This document shows, one piece after another, positions 47,847 to 60,394 of a stretch of 64,000 nt of DNA. The notes beneath the pieces are model-generated. The model had not been told where the DNA came from. It ran no database searches and saw only the letters and a program-made list of their open reading frames with translations. A program made the translations under genes and the position numbers. Numbering within the stretch: the stretch's first letter is position 1; every line of letters starts with the position of its first letter. This stretch comes from Diphasiastrum complanatum (lineage: Eukaryota > Streptophyta > Lycopodiopsida > Lycopodiales > Lycopodiaceae): assembly GCA_029204225.1 (NCBI GenBank), contig CM055096.1:33131115-33195114 (forward strand), given 5' to 3'.

Positions 47847-48590
47847 TAATAGCCCTCCCGCGTGTCAACATGGGTTAGTTCACTGGATAGGCACCGAACT
47901 ATGCATAGATGCTACTTCTAGTTGCCTACTTTTTATCTAACTCTACCTCCACTAACACTACTCACACTAACTCTACTCCCCTAACTAACTTCATCATGAT
48001 TGAGGGTGAATGAGAAGAGAAGTAGAGAAGAAGAGAAGAGGAAAAGAGGGAAAGAGGGTAAAAGAGAGTGAGAGAGATGAGATGGAGGTTAGCTCAAATG
48101 CTCAATTTCATTGCTTATGGAAAAACCTTAACTAGCATAAACAAAAAGTATGAGAAATGGAAATAACAAGCAAACCACAACAATGGCATAAGCAAGAGTG
48201 ATTAGCAAATGAGGATGCTTGAGCTCCCAAAATGATAGAGTCTCCTCCTCTCTATTAAGCATCCCAATAGAGTACAAATGGTGTCTTTTTATAAAGTGGG
48301 GAAGGCCCTTGTCCCAAAATCCTATTGGCTAATATTTACATTGATCCTATCTATTCATCTTGGACCCAACTTGATTGAAGGGTCCACAAAAAGTACATTG
48401 AAATTCACAATTGTGTGAGTCCCAAATTGGACCCAACTCTAAAAAAGTAATCTCTAAGTTTAAAATTGACCTTGGGCCTCAAGTTTTATTTTACTTACAA
48501 AGGTCCCAAGCCTATTATTTTAATTACAACTTAGCTTGTGTGCTCATTGGGCCATGGGCTTATACGCGCAGAATGCCATGCCCTCGCAAC
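47847..48590 (-). mobile_element. Gypsy LTR, minus strand, same family as the LTR at 62.5-63.4 kb
   Basis: Read on the minus strand it runs TGTGTTGCGAGGGCATGGC ... ACAAGGGCCTTCCCCA, TTTATAAAAAGACACCATTTG (TATA), GAGAGGAGGAGACTC ... to GAGGGCTATTACA. The plus-strand LTR at 62524-63434 matches it block by block, except that the latter starts about 48 bp earlier and has an expanded CT tract. The downstream flank is chromovirus pol, so it inserted there or is the 3' LTR of the sequence at 48.6-52 kb. Confidence 0.8.
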
Positions 48591-51500
48591 ACATTTCAGC
48601 AAGACCCACGGCCTGAAGTAGTGCCGGTACCTCGGCACTCTGTCGGTTCAGTAAAGAGTCTTCTTTGCCCGCCTCTGCTGGATCATGTAGCCCATGACAT
48701 CTTCCATAAAATTGATGCAGTCCAGTTTCATCAAGTCCTTTGGCGTGTGAAGGGACTTGTGGACTTGTCAGCCAGTCCTGGTCGACCCACACTTGGAATC
48801 TACGCGTCCAGGGATCGCCAAGGAAGGCAGACACACGAGCGACTGGCAACTGATCTTCGACTTTGTTAAAAGCTAGCGCCGTATTAGGATCAAAGAATAG
48901 TCGGGGGGATTGTCCCATTTAGTTTCAATCCCCATTAAATTCTCTAAGTCCTAGGCGTAAGTGGTTGCCGCGCGGACTGTTGGATCAGGGCAATTGAAAT
49001 ATGTATTGGCAAATATCGTGAGAGCCCTTCTGGCGTCTAAATTCGTATCCCAACCACGCTTTGATGGAATTTTTGGCCAATTGAAATTTTGAATTGTGAT
49101 CTTGTCCAGAGGGGTGCCGCATTCCGCCCATTTGAATCGTCGTGTGCATGGCAGAAAGTGCGCGTTCACCCGTAGTTGTTGCGAACTTGTCACATAGGCC
49201 CTGATGGTCGTAGGGTCTCTTTCAAAAAGCTGATGACACCACTCTGGTTGTGGTTGGAGGGCAGGTAATGCTTGTAGCTCCTTGTCCTTTATTGTCTGAG
49301 CTGAAAAAGATATCTGCCAACCGTCTCTTGATGACTCGTGGGGATACTTTGTTAGGAATTCGTTTATTTTCTCCTCCACGGACTTTGGTCTTCGGAAGGC
49401 CCGACTGGTAGATATGGTGCGCGAACCTCTGGATGATGATGCATGTCCTTCCTCTTGGCTTTGGCTGGGACCTGCGCCTTGGCCTTGGTCTCGTGTCTCA
49501 ACACCCGTATCTGTTGGTCCTTGGTCTTGGCCTTTGGACCCTTGATCTTGACTGAACCCCCCTGCTACTTGTTGGCTTTGGTCCTGGCTCGTACTGGCCT
49601 GTGCAGCGTCAAAAACGGGTGGCAGTGGAATCACCACGGGGGTGGGCTAGGCCTTCTTCTCCATGTATTGTTGACAAGCCTTGAGGGCTTGTTTTTCCTG
49701 GGCGAGCTACTTGCGCTTGTCTGGTATTTATCGAACTCTGCTTGGTAGCTGGTTAATGTTTGGCTATATACCTGCACCTGATGCCTAAAGAGATTCATCT
49801 CTGATTCAGATAGTGGCCTTGAGTCTGGTGCAAGTTGAGCTAACCAGACGAGCTTTTCACTTTGTAGGGCTTTGACTTTTGCCCCCAGGCGCGTATTCTT
49901 TGCTTCGTAAATTTGTAGGTGCGCCTGGAGGGGAGCAAGCCGTTGGGATGCTTCGGATTGAAGCTCTCGCACCTTCGTGGAAGCCTCTGTCAGCACTTTG
50001 GAGAGGCTTTGGATGTATAGGTTGAGGCCATCCTCCTTCTGCTACAGCTTGCAATCTTTCGGTGCCCTTCTTGTTCATGTTGTTGAGCTAGAATTAGCTC
50101 GTGCTGCCGCTTTGTAATTGTCGCTCGCAGTTGTGTGTTGTTTGTTGCCAGGTGGAGTACCTTGCTTTTCAAAATAGCCTTGGCTGCTACCGCCTCCAGG
50201 ATGTATATGCCCAGGGTCTGGTACGCCATCGTTTAGTCGGTTGGCCGATACGCTAGCACTGATAGGGACTTGTGTGGTAGCGGCCCCGATGACTTGTGGA
50301 GTTCCGTCATCATTGTCTTCAATCAGATTCTTGAGGGACCTGATGTCATCTGGGACGGTGGGATCACTCCGATCTGGCTATGGTATAAAGATTGTCTGAA
50401 CAAATGCGTCATCCGGCAACGGTTGGTTGCCCTCGGCAACCTTTGGTGGCGAAACAGGTGGAGTGAGAGAAGCAGCAACGGAAACGGAGGTGAGAACGGT
50501 TTGTCCAAACGAGAGGATGGGTGTAACAGAGGAGAACTGAAGTGTGATGTGGAGCACGAAAGACGAGGATGGAGCAGAAATGGTCTGGCATGGGGTGAAA
50601 AGTTGACGACTTGCATCCACGCTAGAGTGTCAGGAGACAACTGAGAATCAGAGGGATTAAACTGGAGAGGAGCGACATTGGCGACATGAGTGATGGAGGA
50701 TGCGATGGTGATGGAAGGGATAGTGGATAATGGAACAGAAATGGGAGTGGTATCAATAGAGAAAACGAGGATGAAAACAGAAACAGTCGTGGATGGAACA
50801 AAAAGAGGGGTAGTGACAATAGAGACAAGAGAGGAGGGCTGCACGGAAGAAGAAGTGGTGGTGGTTGATGGAGTGGTTAGTGCGATGGTGGTGGTGCATC
50901 TTCGGGTAGTAGGTGGAGATGAGGATGAAGAGGTAGCGCCACGCATTCGTTTGTTGGCCGTTGTGTCAATAACTGCAGGTTGGGAGGAGGTGGATGCTAC
51001 AGATGATGGATAGAGGTTAGTGTGCGCGGCACGATGGAAGACAAAAGGATTGAACGGTGGAAACCTTGCACTTTCATCTCGAGAAGTGCACATGCAAAAT
51101 TACACAAGAGGGGGCCTGCTGCAATATGCTCACGGTTGTTGGGTTTGATGAAGATGGTCAGTTCGTGAATGAGAAAGCTATGCCAGTTGTATGGCACAAC
51201 TGAGGGGCCAGGGAATGCCAGAAAGGATTTCACTATTTGACTCAGCAGCTTGGACTAGATTTTCTCCTTGCGAAATGTTGAAACAACTAGAAAGTTGTTC
51301 AATAGATGCACAGCCGCCTGAATGACAGGTTCCGTGATAGCATCTATCAGGTAACCATTGTTAGTCTGGATTGGAATTTCTGGTGCAGTTTGGGTGACAA
51401 AAGGTTTCATCAGAATTTTTGCCTGATGATGGGAGATGGGCTGACGGTCACCAGACATAATGCCAATAGTGACCATCAAGTTTGCATTAATCCTGACCTT

Positions 51501-52044
51501 GTACGTGGTACCTTGGTACAGGAAGTGGAAGCGTGACTTCGACGCATCCCAGGTGGCGTAAGCGTGAAGGGCGAGGCCCATGTTAATCTCAGAATGGAAA
51601 AGCGCCGGGAAAAAATCCATTGCCTCAAGAAGTGGGCCGGCTGTCTGAAGCCATGGTTGAATTAGAGTGTTAGAGGGTTTCATGCTGGATCACCTGCTTG
51701 GTGCCAAAGTCTTCAGAGGATGAGGAGGCCATGTTAGCAGTGATAGTTGGGCGAAAAAGTAGAAAAAACGGTGGAAAACGTAAAAAGATGTGGAAACGAT
51801 AAAAAAACTGTGAATAACGAGTGTCGAATGGCAAAAACTGTAGTTCAAAACGCAAATTTGTGTTTTGTATGTGCAAATGACAACTTGTAGGAAGTTTGGT
51901 CGCAAACAGAGAACTTGGAAATTTTAGTGAAAATTTGATCAGAGCTTCGCCAACAAATGTGACAAATGGCTCGAATTCAGCCCTTATATAGCAGAATTTA
52001 GAGTCCGTATTAGATAATATCCACTTTTCCTTGTTCAGTTCCAC
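48591..52044 (-). pseudogene. Large broken coding region downstream of gypsy pol (env-like, gag-like or non-autonomous ORF)
   Basis: Successive minus-strand frames cover 3.4 kb: MASSSSEDFGTKQ near 51735 leading into NTLIQPWLQTAGPLLEAMDF ... ISHHQAKILMKPF (51683-51255); a Ser/Thr/Pro-rich part (51093-50320); a coiled coil (50229-49631, with LRATITKRQHELILAQQHEQ and KVKALQSEKLVWLAQL); a Gln/Ser-rich linker and a Trp-containing domain (FERDPTTIRAYVTSSQQLR, FNWPKIPSKRGWDTNLDARRAL) to 48951; and a tail to 48591 next to the LTR. No RT, protease or membrane segment is visible. In Tat/Athila-type gypsy elements an extra frame can lie between integrase and 3' LTR; a separate non-autonomous element is the alternative. 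Confidence 0.55.
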
Positions 52045-52784
52045 CCAAATTTTGGCAAGGACCTCTTCACAAAATTCTAAGACCTCAGAGAAGTCTGCGA
52101 GAGTTCAGAAGGTGATTTGACTGCCCTGCGAGGGTTCTGCGAGGGTTCAAACTGTCTGCGAGGGTTCAACTCTCTATGAAGGTTCTGAAGATTCAGCCTC
52201 TGGGAACCCTCGCACACACTCAAAAATAAAAATTTCTCCATCAAGAACTCTCACGGAGATTTTTATGGATGCATCTAGGTTAGATCTAGTGATTGTCCAA
52301 GTCTCAAGAGCTATCTCTCAAGGGATCTCTTAAAATCATGAAAGAAATGTTCTTTTAGAGTGATTTTTGATGAGATCTTGATATTCTCTGATTTTTTACT
52401 TTTGCAAACTGGTAATCTACTTCATCCATGTTAGATTTGATTGTGGGTAGTTCTCTGAAAGTTCTGATAGATATTTGGTAACAGATCCATCAGTTTTGGT
52501 TGAATTTTGCCCTTAATTTGCCATAGTTACTGAGATCGAGGTCTCTGATATGCAAATTTGGGAGACTTATTGGCATAATATGATGACCTGCTTCTTTTTT
52601 GATCCCATCTGGATCTAGATTCCTCTTAGATTCTGATGGATTTTCCCGATCTTGTTAGATCTGGCCGAATCTTGATGGATCTAGCTTGATTTGGCTTGAT
52701 CTTCCTAGATCTTGTGGTGATGGCCTATCCGAATAGCTTTTCGTAACGTGCCACCACCAATCTGGATCTATCTCACTGCGGTGG
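52045..52784 (-). other. Non-coding stretch between gypsy integrase and the downstream coding region
   Basis: No reading frame supported. It contains several copies of CTCTCGCAG/CTGCGAGGGTTC at 52095-52215, a phrase that also appears in the leader of the gypsy at 63.5-64 kb (ACTCTCGCAGAGCCCTC), which hints that this may be a leader of the downstream unit. Confidence 0.4.
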
Positions 52785-55700
52785 CTAGTACTTGTGCAAC
52801 TGGCTACTATTGATGGGTGTATCAAACGGTGTCCCATCTAGCTTCTCTAAATTCATGGTTCCATGATTAAGAATTTTATTGATCCGATAAGGACCTTCAG
52901 CTGTGAATTTTAATTTTCCCTTGATCACCTTGGTTTTATACATCAGGACCAGATCTCCAGAGCGAAGATCCTTCTTTTGTAACCTGTGATCATGCCAAGC
53001 TTTGTGTCTTTCCTTTTCAGCTGCTAGCGCATGCACAACTAGTAAGCGTGTTTCACAAAGTTTGTGCAGAGCTTCGTGGCATAGTTGTAGAGATTTGGAT
53101 TCATTCAAACGTTGCATTGTGGCAATCCTTAATGAAGGAACTAGAAACTCTACTGGCATTACAACATCCTGACCATATACCAATTGGAAAGGTGTTTGAT
53201 CAGTGCTTCTCTTATATGTTGTCCTGAATGCCCACAGAGCAACATGCATCTTATGTTCCCAATCTGATCTGCTAGCTTCAACTATTTTCGTAAGCACGCT
53301 ACACAGGATCTTATTGGATGATTCTGCTTGCCCATTACCACGAGGATAATAAGGTGTATTGGTCCTATGGATCACGAAGAATTCCTCTAACAGGACCTTG
53401 ATGGTCTCATTGATGAAATGACTTCCACGATCACTGACTAGCTCCACCGGGCATCCAAAGCGCACAATGATATTTTTATAAAGGAACTTGGTAGTGGTCC
53501 TAGCATCAACTACTCTTACTGCCTTGGCTTCGACCCACTTGGTGAGATAGTTCATGGCTACGATTATGTATCGAACCTAGGAACTCTTGCTGCAGGGTGA
53601 ATTGGACCGATGTAATCCAATCCTCACTTTGCTTGGGCTAGGACCGGGTGCAATAGGTCATAATTCAATCTCGTTGGTCTCCTCGCCCTTTGGCACACAT
53701 CGCACTTTCTCAAGTATTCCTCCATATCCTTATGAATCGTTGGTCACCAACATTCTGATCTTGTGAATTGTAATGTCAGATGCAAAATGGCCTCCACCCA
53801 TGCCTTCATGTGAAAGCGAAATGATATGGGTGGCCTCATGAGGGAGAATACACCGTCGAAGAATCATGTCTGGTCCTCTTTGATACAACTGGCCGACAAT
53901 CAGCTAATAAGGTCTAGCCTTCAAGATCAATTTTCACTGATCCACCTTTGATAGTGATTTGTCTGGTTGGCCCCGCATTAGATATGCAACAATGTCTGCA
54001 GCCCATTCTGGTACTGTGTCCACGTAAAATAAGGCAGCATCGGCCAGCTCATCGTCGGGTTGGGTTGCAACCTCCTTTCCCTTGATTCACAACACATGAT
54101 CTGCCATGTAGTGTTGTTTTCCCTTGTGAACTACTATCCAAAAATCAAACTCCAACAACAGAAGTAGCCATCTGGTGATTCTCCCAGTGGTGCAAGTCTT
54201 GTTAATGAGATAGAGCAAGGGTTGATGGTCCGTATAAAAAGCGAAATGTGTGGCCATCAGGTAGTGCCGAAATTTCTTAACCGCATAGATTATTGTCAGT
54301 GCTTCCCGCTCTGTGGTTGAATAATTCATTTCTGTATCACTGAGCTGTCAGCTTGCAAATCGGATTGAAAAATCCTTTTTGTGTTCACCTGGCTGGGCTA
54401 ACACTATTCCAACTGCATACTTCGATGCGTTCGTATGCACATGAAACTCAATGGACCGATTGAGTGGGCGTAAGATTGGTGCTGAAACCAATGCATCCTT
54501 AAGCTTTTGGAAAGCCTTTAGGACTTTCTCGTTCCAATGTGGATCCATTGTGTATTTGTAAATTGGTCGGGCTAACTCCGCAAAATCAAGAATGAAGATC
54601 CTATAATAGTTAGCATGACCCATGAAGATGTAGACTTCGTGGATCGTCCCCAATGGTGGTAGATCAACAATGATCCTGATCTTTGATAGGTCTATGGCGA
54701 TCCTGTGTCTTGACACTATATGGCCGAGAATCAAGCCGTGTCACCCAAAATTGACATTTTTCAGGATTCAAGGAGATCTAGAAGTTGCGGCATTTTTGTA
54801 GCACCCTGTCCAAATTGGATAAGTGTTCTGAATCTGGCCCATGCACGCACAGTTCGTCCAAGAAAATTTCCAGAAATTTTTGCAAATATTTGTTGAATGT
54901 CACCTGCATGACACGCTGAAAGGTGCTTGGGGCATTGCAAAGTCCAAATGGCATCACTTTATAGGCATAGGGTCCCCATTCCATGGCAAATGATGTCTTG
55001 TGTTGGTCTTGGGGGGCTATCTTCACCTGGTTGTAGCCGCTGAAGCCGTCTAAAAAACTATAGACTTTGGCGCCAGCTACTCTATCGAGGACACTTTCCG
55101 TAAATGGTAAAGGAAAATTATCCTTTTTGGTGACTGCATTGATTGCCTTCAGATTAACACATATTCGCATTTTGTGGTTCTTCTTGGGTACTATAATTAT
55201 CGATGATACCCATTCCGTGTGCTCAATTTCATAGATGAAATCTGCATCCAACAACTTCTGCAACTCTTGCTTGATCAACTCTGTGTAGTTCAGATTACAG
55301 CGGTAGTAACGACTCACCTTGGGGACTGCTCCATCCACCAAGGGTATGGTGTGTTGGACTACTGTTGGTGGAATGCCCTTAAGATCACTATAACTCCAGA
55401 GGTGCACTGATTCCAAGTCTCAATGGAAAATTCTTGTAACAGTATCCATAACCACATTCTCGGCAGAAGGATGTACATTGTCCCTTGTAGGGACATTCCG
55501 CAATTCTATGTCCTTCGCCACATCCGTAGCAGTCGTAGTTCCTTCCGCCTTGACACTGAGTTTGAGATGCATAGGCTGCAACATATTCATTTATGGCTGG
55601 ATCCATAAATGGTTCATCTGGTCCGTACCATTATTGCTGCTCAGGTTGAGGTGGTATTTGCATCTCTGGTTCTGTTGCTGTCAGGTTTACGTGGGCTACT

Positions 55701-56832
55701 TGTTGATTGACTGGCCCAGGTGGTGCAGATAAGGCCATATGTTGTTGCTGACTCGGTGCACCATACCTTGGTGCCGCGTTTGGTGCCCCTTGATGATATG
55801 GATAAGAAGTCTGATAAGGACTTCTCTTCTGTTGAACAATCCGGGGGTTAAACGGGCAAAATGCCGTATCGTACGATGTTACATTGCACAGATGGCAAAA
55901 TCTTTGTGTCAGCCTCAGATTTTGCTTTAGGACTGGACACTCACTCGCTGTATGCTTTTGCGTGCACACTGAACACCATACATTCTCCCGTCGTGGATAC
56001 TATAGCTGGGTTGGTTCCGGTTGATGTGGTGTTGCTGCTACAACTTCTTGTAAGGCTTTTAATTTTTGATCACATTGTGCCATAAGTTGCTCCATCTGCT
56101 GTTTGTGTAATTTTGTCATTTGCTCCAACAACAGTTCTGTAGATAGAGCGGATGCGTTTGATGATGATGATGCTATCGAGAGAGTAGGAGTGTGGGTGGA
56201 TGGATATTTGTCGTCAGATCTCTCATCCTCTTCCCTAATGGCATCTTCCATAGCTTCTTGCAGAGTAGCGTACTGGTCCCGTCGTTTCAGTTCTCTTCTG
56301 ATGCTTCGTGGTAGTCTGGCTAGGAACCACATGATCACCGCATAATCGGGAGTTAGGACTGCACTGCACTTAGGTCGTAGATGTTTGACCCGTTCAATAT
56401 AGTCCCTGACCCTTTCTCATTTTCCCATCTTGACTTTACTCAGTAGGAGAAATGGGTCTTCTAGGAACTTTCTTGGTTTAAAGTGCATAATGAGAGCCGC
56501 TTTAATCGCTTCCCAGGTAGATTGTTCTTCCTCTGACAGGTTGAAAAACCAATCTTGAGCCACTGCCAATAAGAACATGGGAAACAACATCAGCTTTTCC
56601 GCAGGTCTCCGTTCGTCGTAGATTTCACAAGCTTGCTCGTAGATCTGGAGGAATCGGATGGGATCTGATGATCCGTTGTATTTTGATATTTCCATCCGTG
56701 GTGCTCTCTGGACTGCTTGCAAGGGAGCGACAGGTACGGGTGGCCCATTGGTTCCATTGGTGCTGATTCCGGTTCTGCCTCTTGTTTAGTAAGAAACTTG
56801 TCAAAAAGAAGAAAAATAGCAACAAAATGCAA
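52785..56832 (-). pseudogene. Ty3/gypsy gag-pol, decayed, protease missing
   Basis: From right to left on the minus strand: gag with EQACEIYDERRPAEKLMLFP and AQDWFFNL (56722-56417) and 56338-56000; zinc-knuckle array CSVCTQKHTASEC (about 55965), CHLCNVTSYDTAFC and CYGCGEGHRIAEC (55535); reverse transcriptase 55416-54778 (YSFLDGFSGYNQV; active site IFLDELCV where FLDD is expected); RNase H with VHTNASKYAVG instead of DAS, and YTDHQPLLYL (54734-54087); integrase 53555-52785 (VSDRGSHF, NGQAESSNK, LVYGQDVVMPVEF). There is no chromodomain, so it is Tat/Athila-like rather than a chromovirus. The knuckles run almost directly into RT, so protease has been lost. Several frameshifts separate the parts. 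Confidence 0.9.
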
Positions 56833-56869
56833 ACCAAAAGTCCACTTCTAGGGAAATTTAGCATAGTCT

Positions 56870-56886
56870 TCCTGGCAACGGTGCCA
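56870..56886 (-). promoter_or_regulatory. Primer-binding site, Asp-tRNA type
   Basis: Minus-strand TGGCACCGTTGCCAGGA resembles TGGCGCCGTTGCCGGGGA, the primer site of many plant Tat/Athila elements; differences are G-to-A changes as expected from cytosine deamination on the other strand. It lies six bases after an LTR end TTTAACA. Confidence 0.75.
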
Positions 56887-56892
56887 AAAAAA

Positions 56893-57871
<979 letters not shown>

Positions 57872-59059
57872 CCATGGACTTGTGAGTACAGTGCACCTTC
57901 TACGGATGTCTGACATTACATTTTTGGTAGATTTACTACTTTTGCCACTCGACCATGCTTCTATTCCTGTCGCTGTAAAATATGTTTGTGAGATGATAGA
58001 CTTTGTTTTCGCTCATGGTCGGTCCACTACTTGCATTGGTGCTCTCAATAGGTTTAGATTCTGGAGTTGGAACATTATCGGAAAATCCGAGAGGAGTTTT
58101 TCAAAAGCCTTCAGGAGGTGATTGAAAGTGGCAGATCATCAATCAATTCTTATCAAAAAGCAAAATTTTGTTCGACACTCTTTATCAACATCCTGATATT
58201 GATAATTCTGATACTAATCATACATGATCCTAACAGTGTTGAATCCAATTTTCATATATATAATCCTAAACCATCTATGCCAGATATGGAGCCTCCTGCT
58301 GCACGATATACAGATAGTTCGAAGATCAAGTATGACTATTTCAAAGGCACCTCTTCGGACAATGCAGACAGTTATGTTTCCCAATTTGAATTCATTGTTA
58401 TTTCCAATGATGAGGGGACACCCTCGTGGAGAAATGCCCACTAATGGGCCAATCAACAAAATTGCTAACTCATAAAAGAAGCTGATTGGCAATTTTGGCA
58501 CAACTCAAAATGGATGACTTTCTTTGTCTGATCTAGTCGTGATGACATCGTTGCACACGATCGTGTTTCTACAAGCAGAAATACGTTGCTATCAAACAAA
58601 GAATGTAGAAAAACCTTCTAATCTAACTAATTTGTAGACATTCTAGAGTAACATAGTTTACAAAATTGTATTAAGCAATACAACACTCTGATGTATATCT
58701 ACATAGAGGGACTTAAGGAAAATCAATACGATGAAAACATGATAGGCCCAAGTAAAGTAGGATCATCGTGCTTAGAGTCCAACTACAATGATCTTATTTG
58801 AAAACCTTAGTGCTTGATTGCTCATAGGATTTTTTTTCTTTAATGATCTAATTAACGTACACTTCAAGTACCTTCATTATATAGATTCACTTACTACTAC
58901 GTCGGTGTGTGATTTTATTTTCTATATCTACTGTGATCGTGTATTGAATGCTTTCTCATTCTTTTTTTTCTAAATCTAATCTATTCAATCTCCATTGATT
59001 AATGTTGATACGGCTTGTTTGAACGCAGAATCTCAATCACGTGAAATTGTCAAAATCTT
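57872..59059. other. Unassigned, with a possible gag fragment
   Basis: A plus-strand frame at 58067-58444 includes KIKYDYFKGTSSDNADSYVSQFE, reminiscent of the start of a gypsy gag core (F-x-G-x-x-x-D-A-x-x-[FY]), but it is isolated and short. The rest of the interval shows no gene. Confidence 0.35.
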
Positions 59060-59876
59060 GCTTGATCTAGGCCAAATATATGTACATATCATCATTACAC
59101 ATTTGTGGAGCATGTTCCCATGTGTGAAATAAATGCGCATATCATTTAAATTAGTCATATAGGTTGTGCATACCATTTTATTTGAGATCTAGTGGCTAAA
59201 ATGGCCAAAATCTAGTTTTCTAGCTATATGCCACTTGGCATCATTTTATTGGTAGAAAGTGTCATACCATGAGATTAGGAGTAATCTCCCATGTGTAGAG
59301 GACTGCTCACACATGTGGAAATATCAGTAGCATGCGAGTTTGTACTTGTAGAAGATAGTTATCTAAGTTCCTATAAGGTAGGAAAATGACCCAAAATCAA
59401 GGAGGTGGCTTAAATCAAGGAAGTCATGGACCATGTGCCAAGTTTGATGTGATTAGTGGATCCTTTGATGACTAGGCATTCTCACACGTTCCAGATCAGC
59501 CGAGTCAGCAGCAGCTCAAGCTTCCTCTTGTGTATATATAGAGCCTCATTTGGCCATAATCAACAAGCAAGTGAGATCTTGGTTTTGGAGGCATATCTTG
59601 AGTACTTTCAATGATAGTCTTGTCTAACTTTAGAGTACTTTATTCTCTGCTGGCAGGCCGTACAAGGATAGGTTTTCACACATGTGAAACCCCTTTTGCC
59701 ATAGTTTGATCTTTGTTGATTGTTCTTGTTAGATTTGTTGATGCAAAACTGATCTAATGAGCTCTAATCTAGTGTAGATTGGGAGATCAATTGAATATAA
59801 CACCCAATCTCTCTTGTGGATCTGATTTGGATCCATTCTTGGTCATTAATTCTCTGAAATTTAACATGGTATCAGA
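59060..59876 (+). mobile_element. 5' LTR of a decayed copia (left end uncertain)
   Basis: Ends GAAATTTAACA at 59876 directly before a primer site. A TATA box TGTATATATAGAGCC lies near 59530. The left limit is nominal. Confidence 0.6.
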
Positions 59877-59889
59877 GCCAAGTACAAGA
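59877..59889 (+). promoter_or_regulatory. Primer-binding site, initiator-Met tRNA
   Basis: TGGTATCAGAGCC after the LTR end TTTAACA. Confidence 0.9.
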
Positions 59890-60394
59890 GCATTGATGGC
59901 AGTGATCTAAACTACACCCAAATTACCAAGCTTTTGGAAACTAGCTAATTTGAGGTAGTGAGTTTGAATGGATAGATAAAACCAATTTTTTTGCAACAAA
60001 TCTTGTTTTGGAATGTAGGTGTACTTTCCACATGTGTGGGACCATACAGTACCTATTCTGAGCATTAAAATTCAGTTTGGTGCATTATTTGCTTCATACA
60101 CCCAAAACTAGTCAATTTTAGTGCATTTTTCAAGCTTTCTCTTGCAGTTTCTATTCCATTGATTTGTTCTTGGTTTAGATCAATAATATAGCTGATTTAA
60201 AGCTTGATTCAAGTACATTAAAGTTGATTCTCAAATGTTTTGAGTGTGCATTGAAGTTGAGAGAGAAAGATTGCCAAAAACTATAGATTGAGGAGTGATT
60301 TTGCAAGTGAGAGACTAAAATCTACAAATCCATCATTCTAGATTTGTTCAAGAGTGATAGGGTCGAGCCTACAAGCTTTCAATTGCTAGAAGAC

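Noticed and set aside
50270-51013. Plus-strand frames rich in Val, Glu and Gly
   Set aside because: They are shadows of the Ser/Thr/Pro-rich minus-strand coding region of the gypsy-associated ORF.
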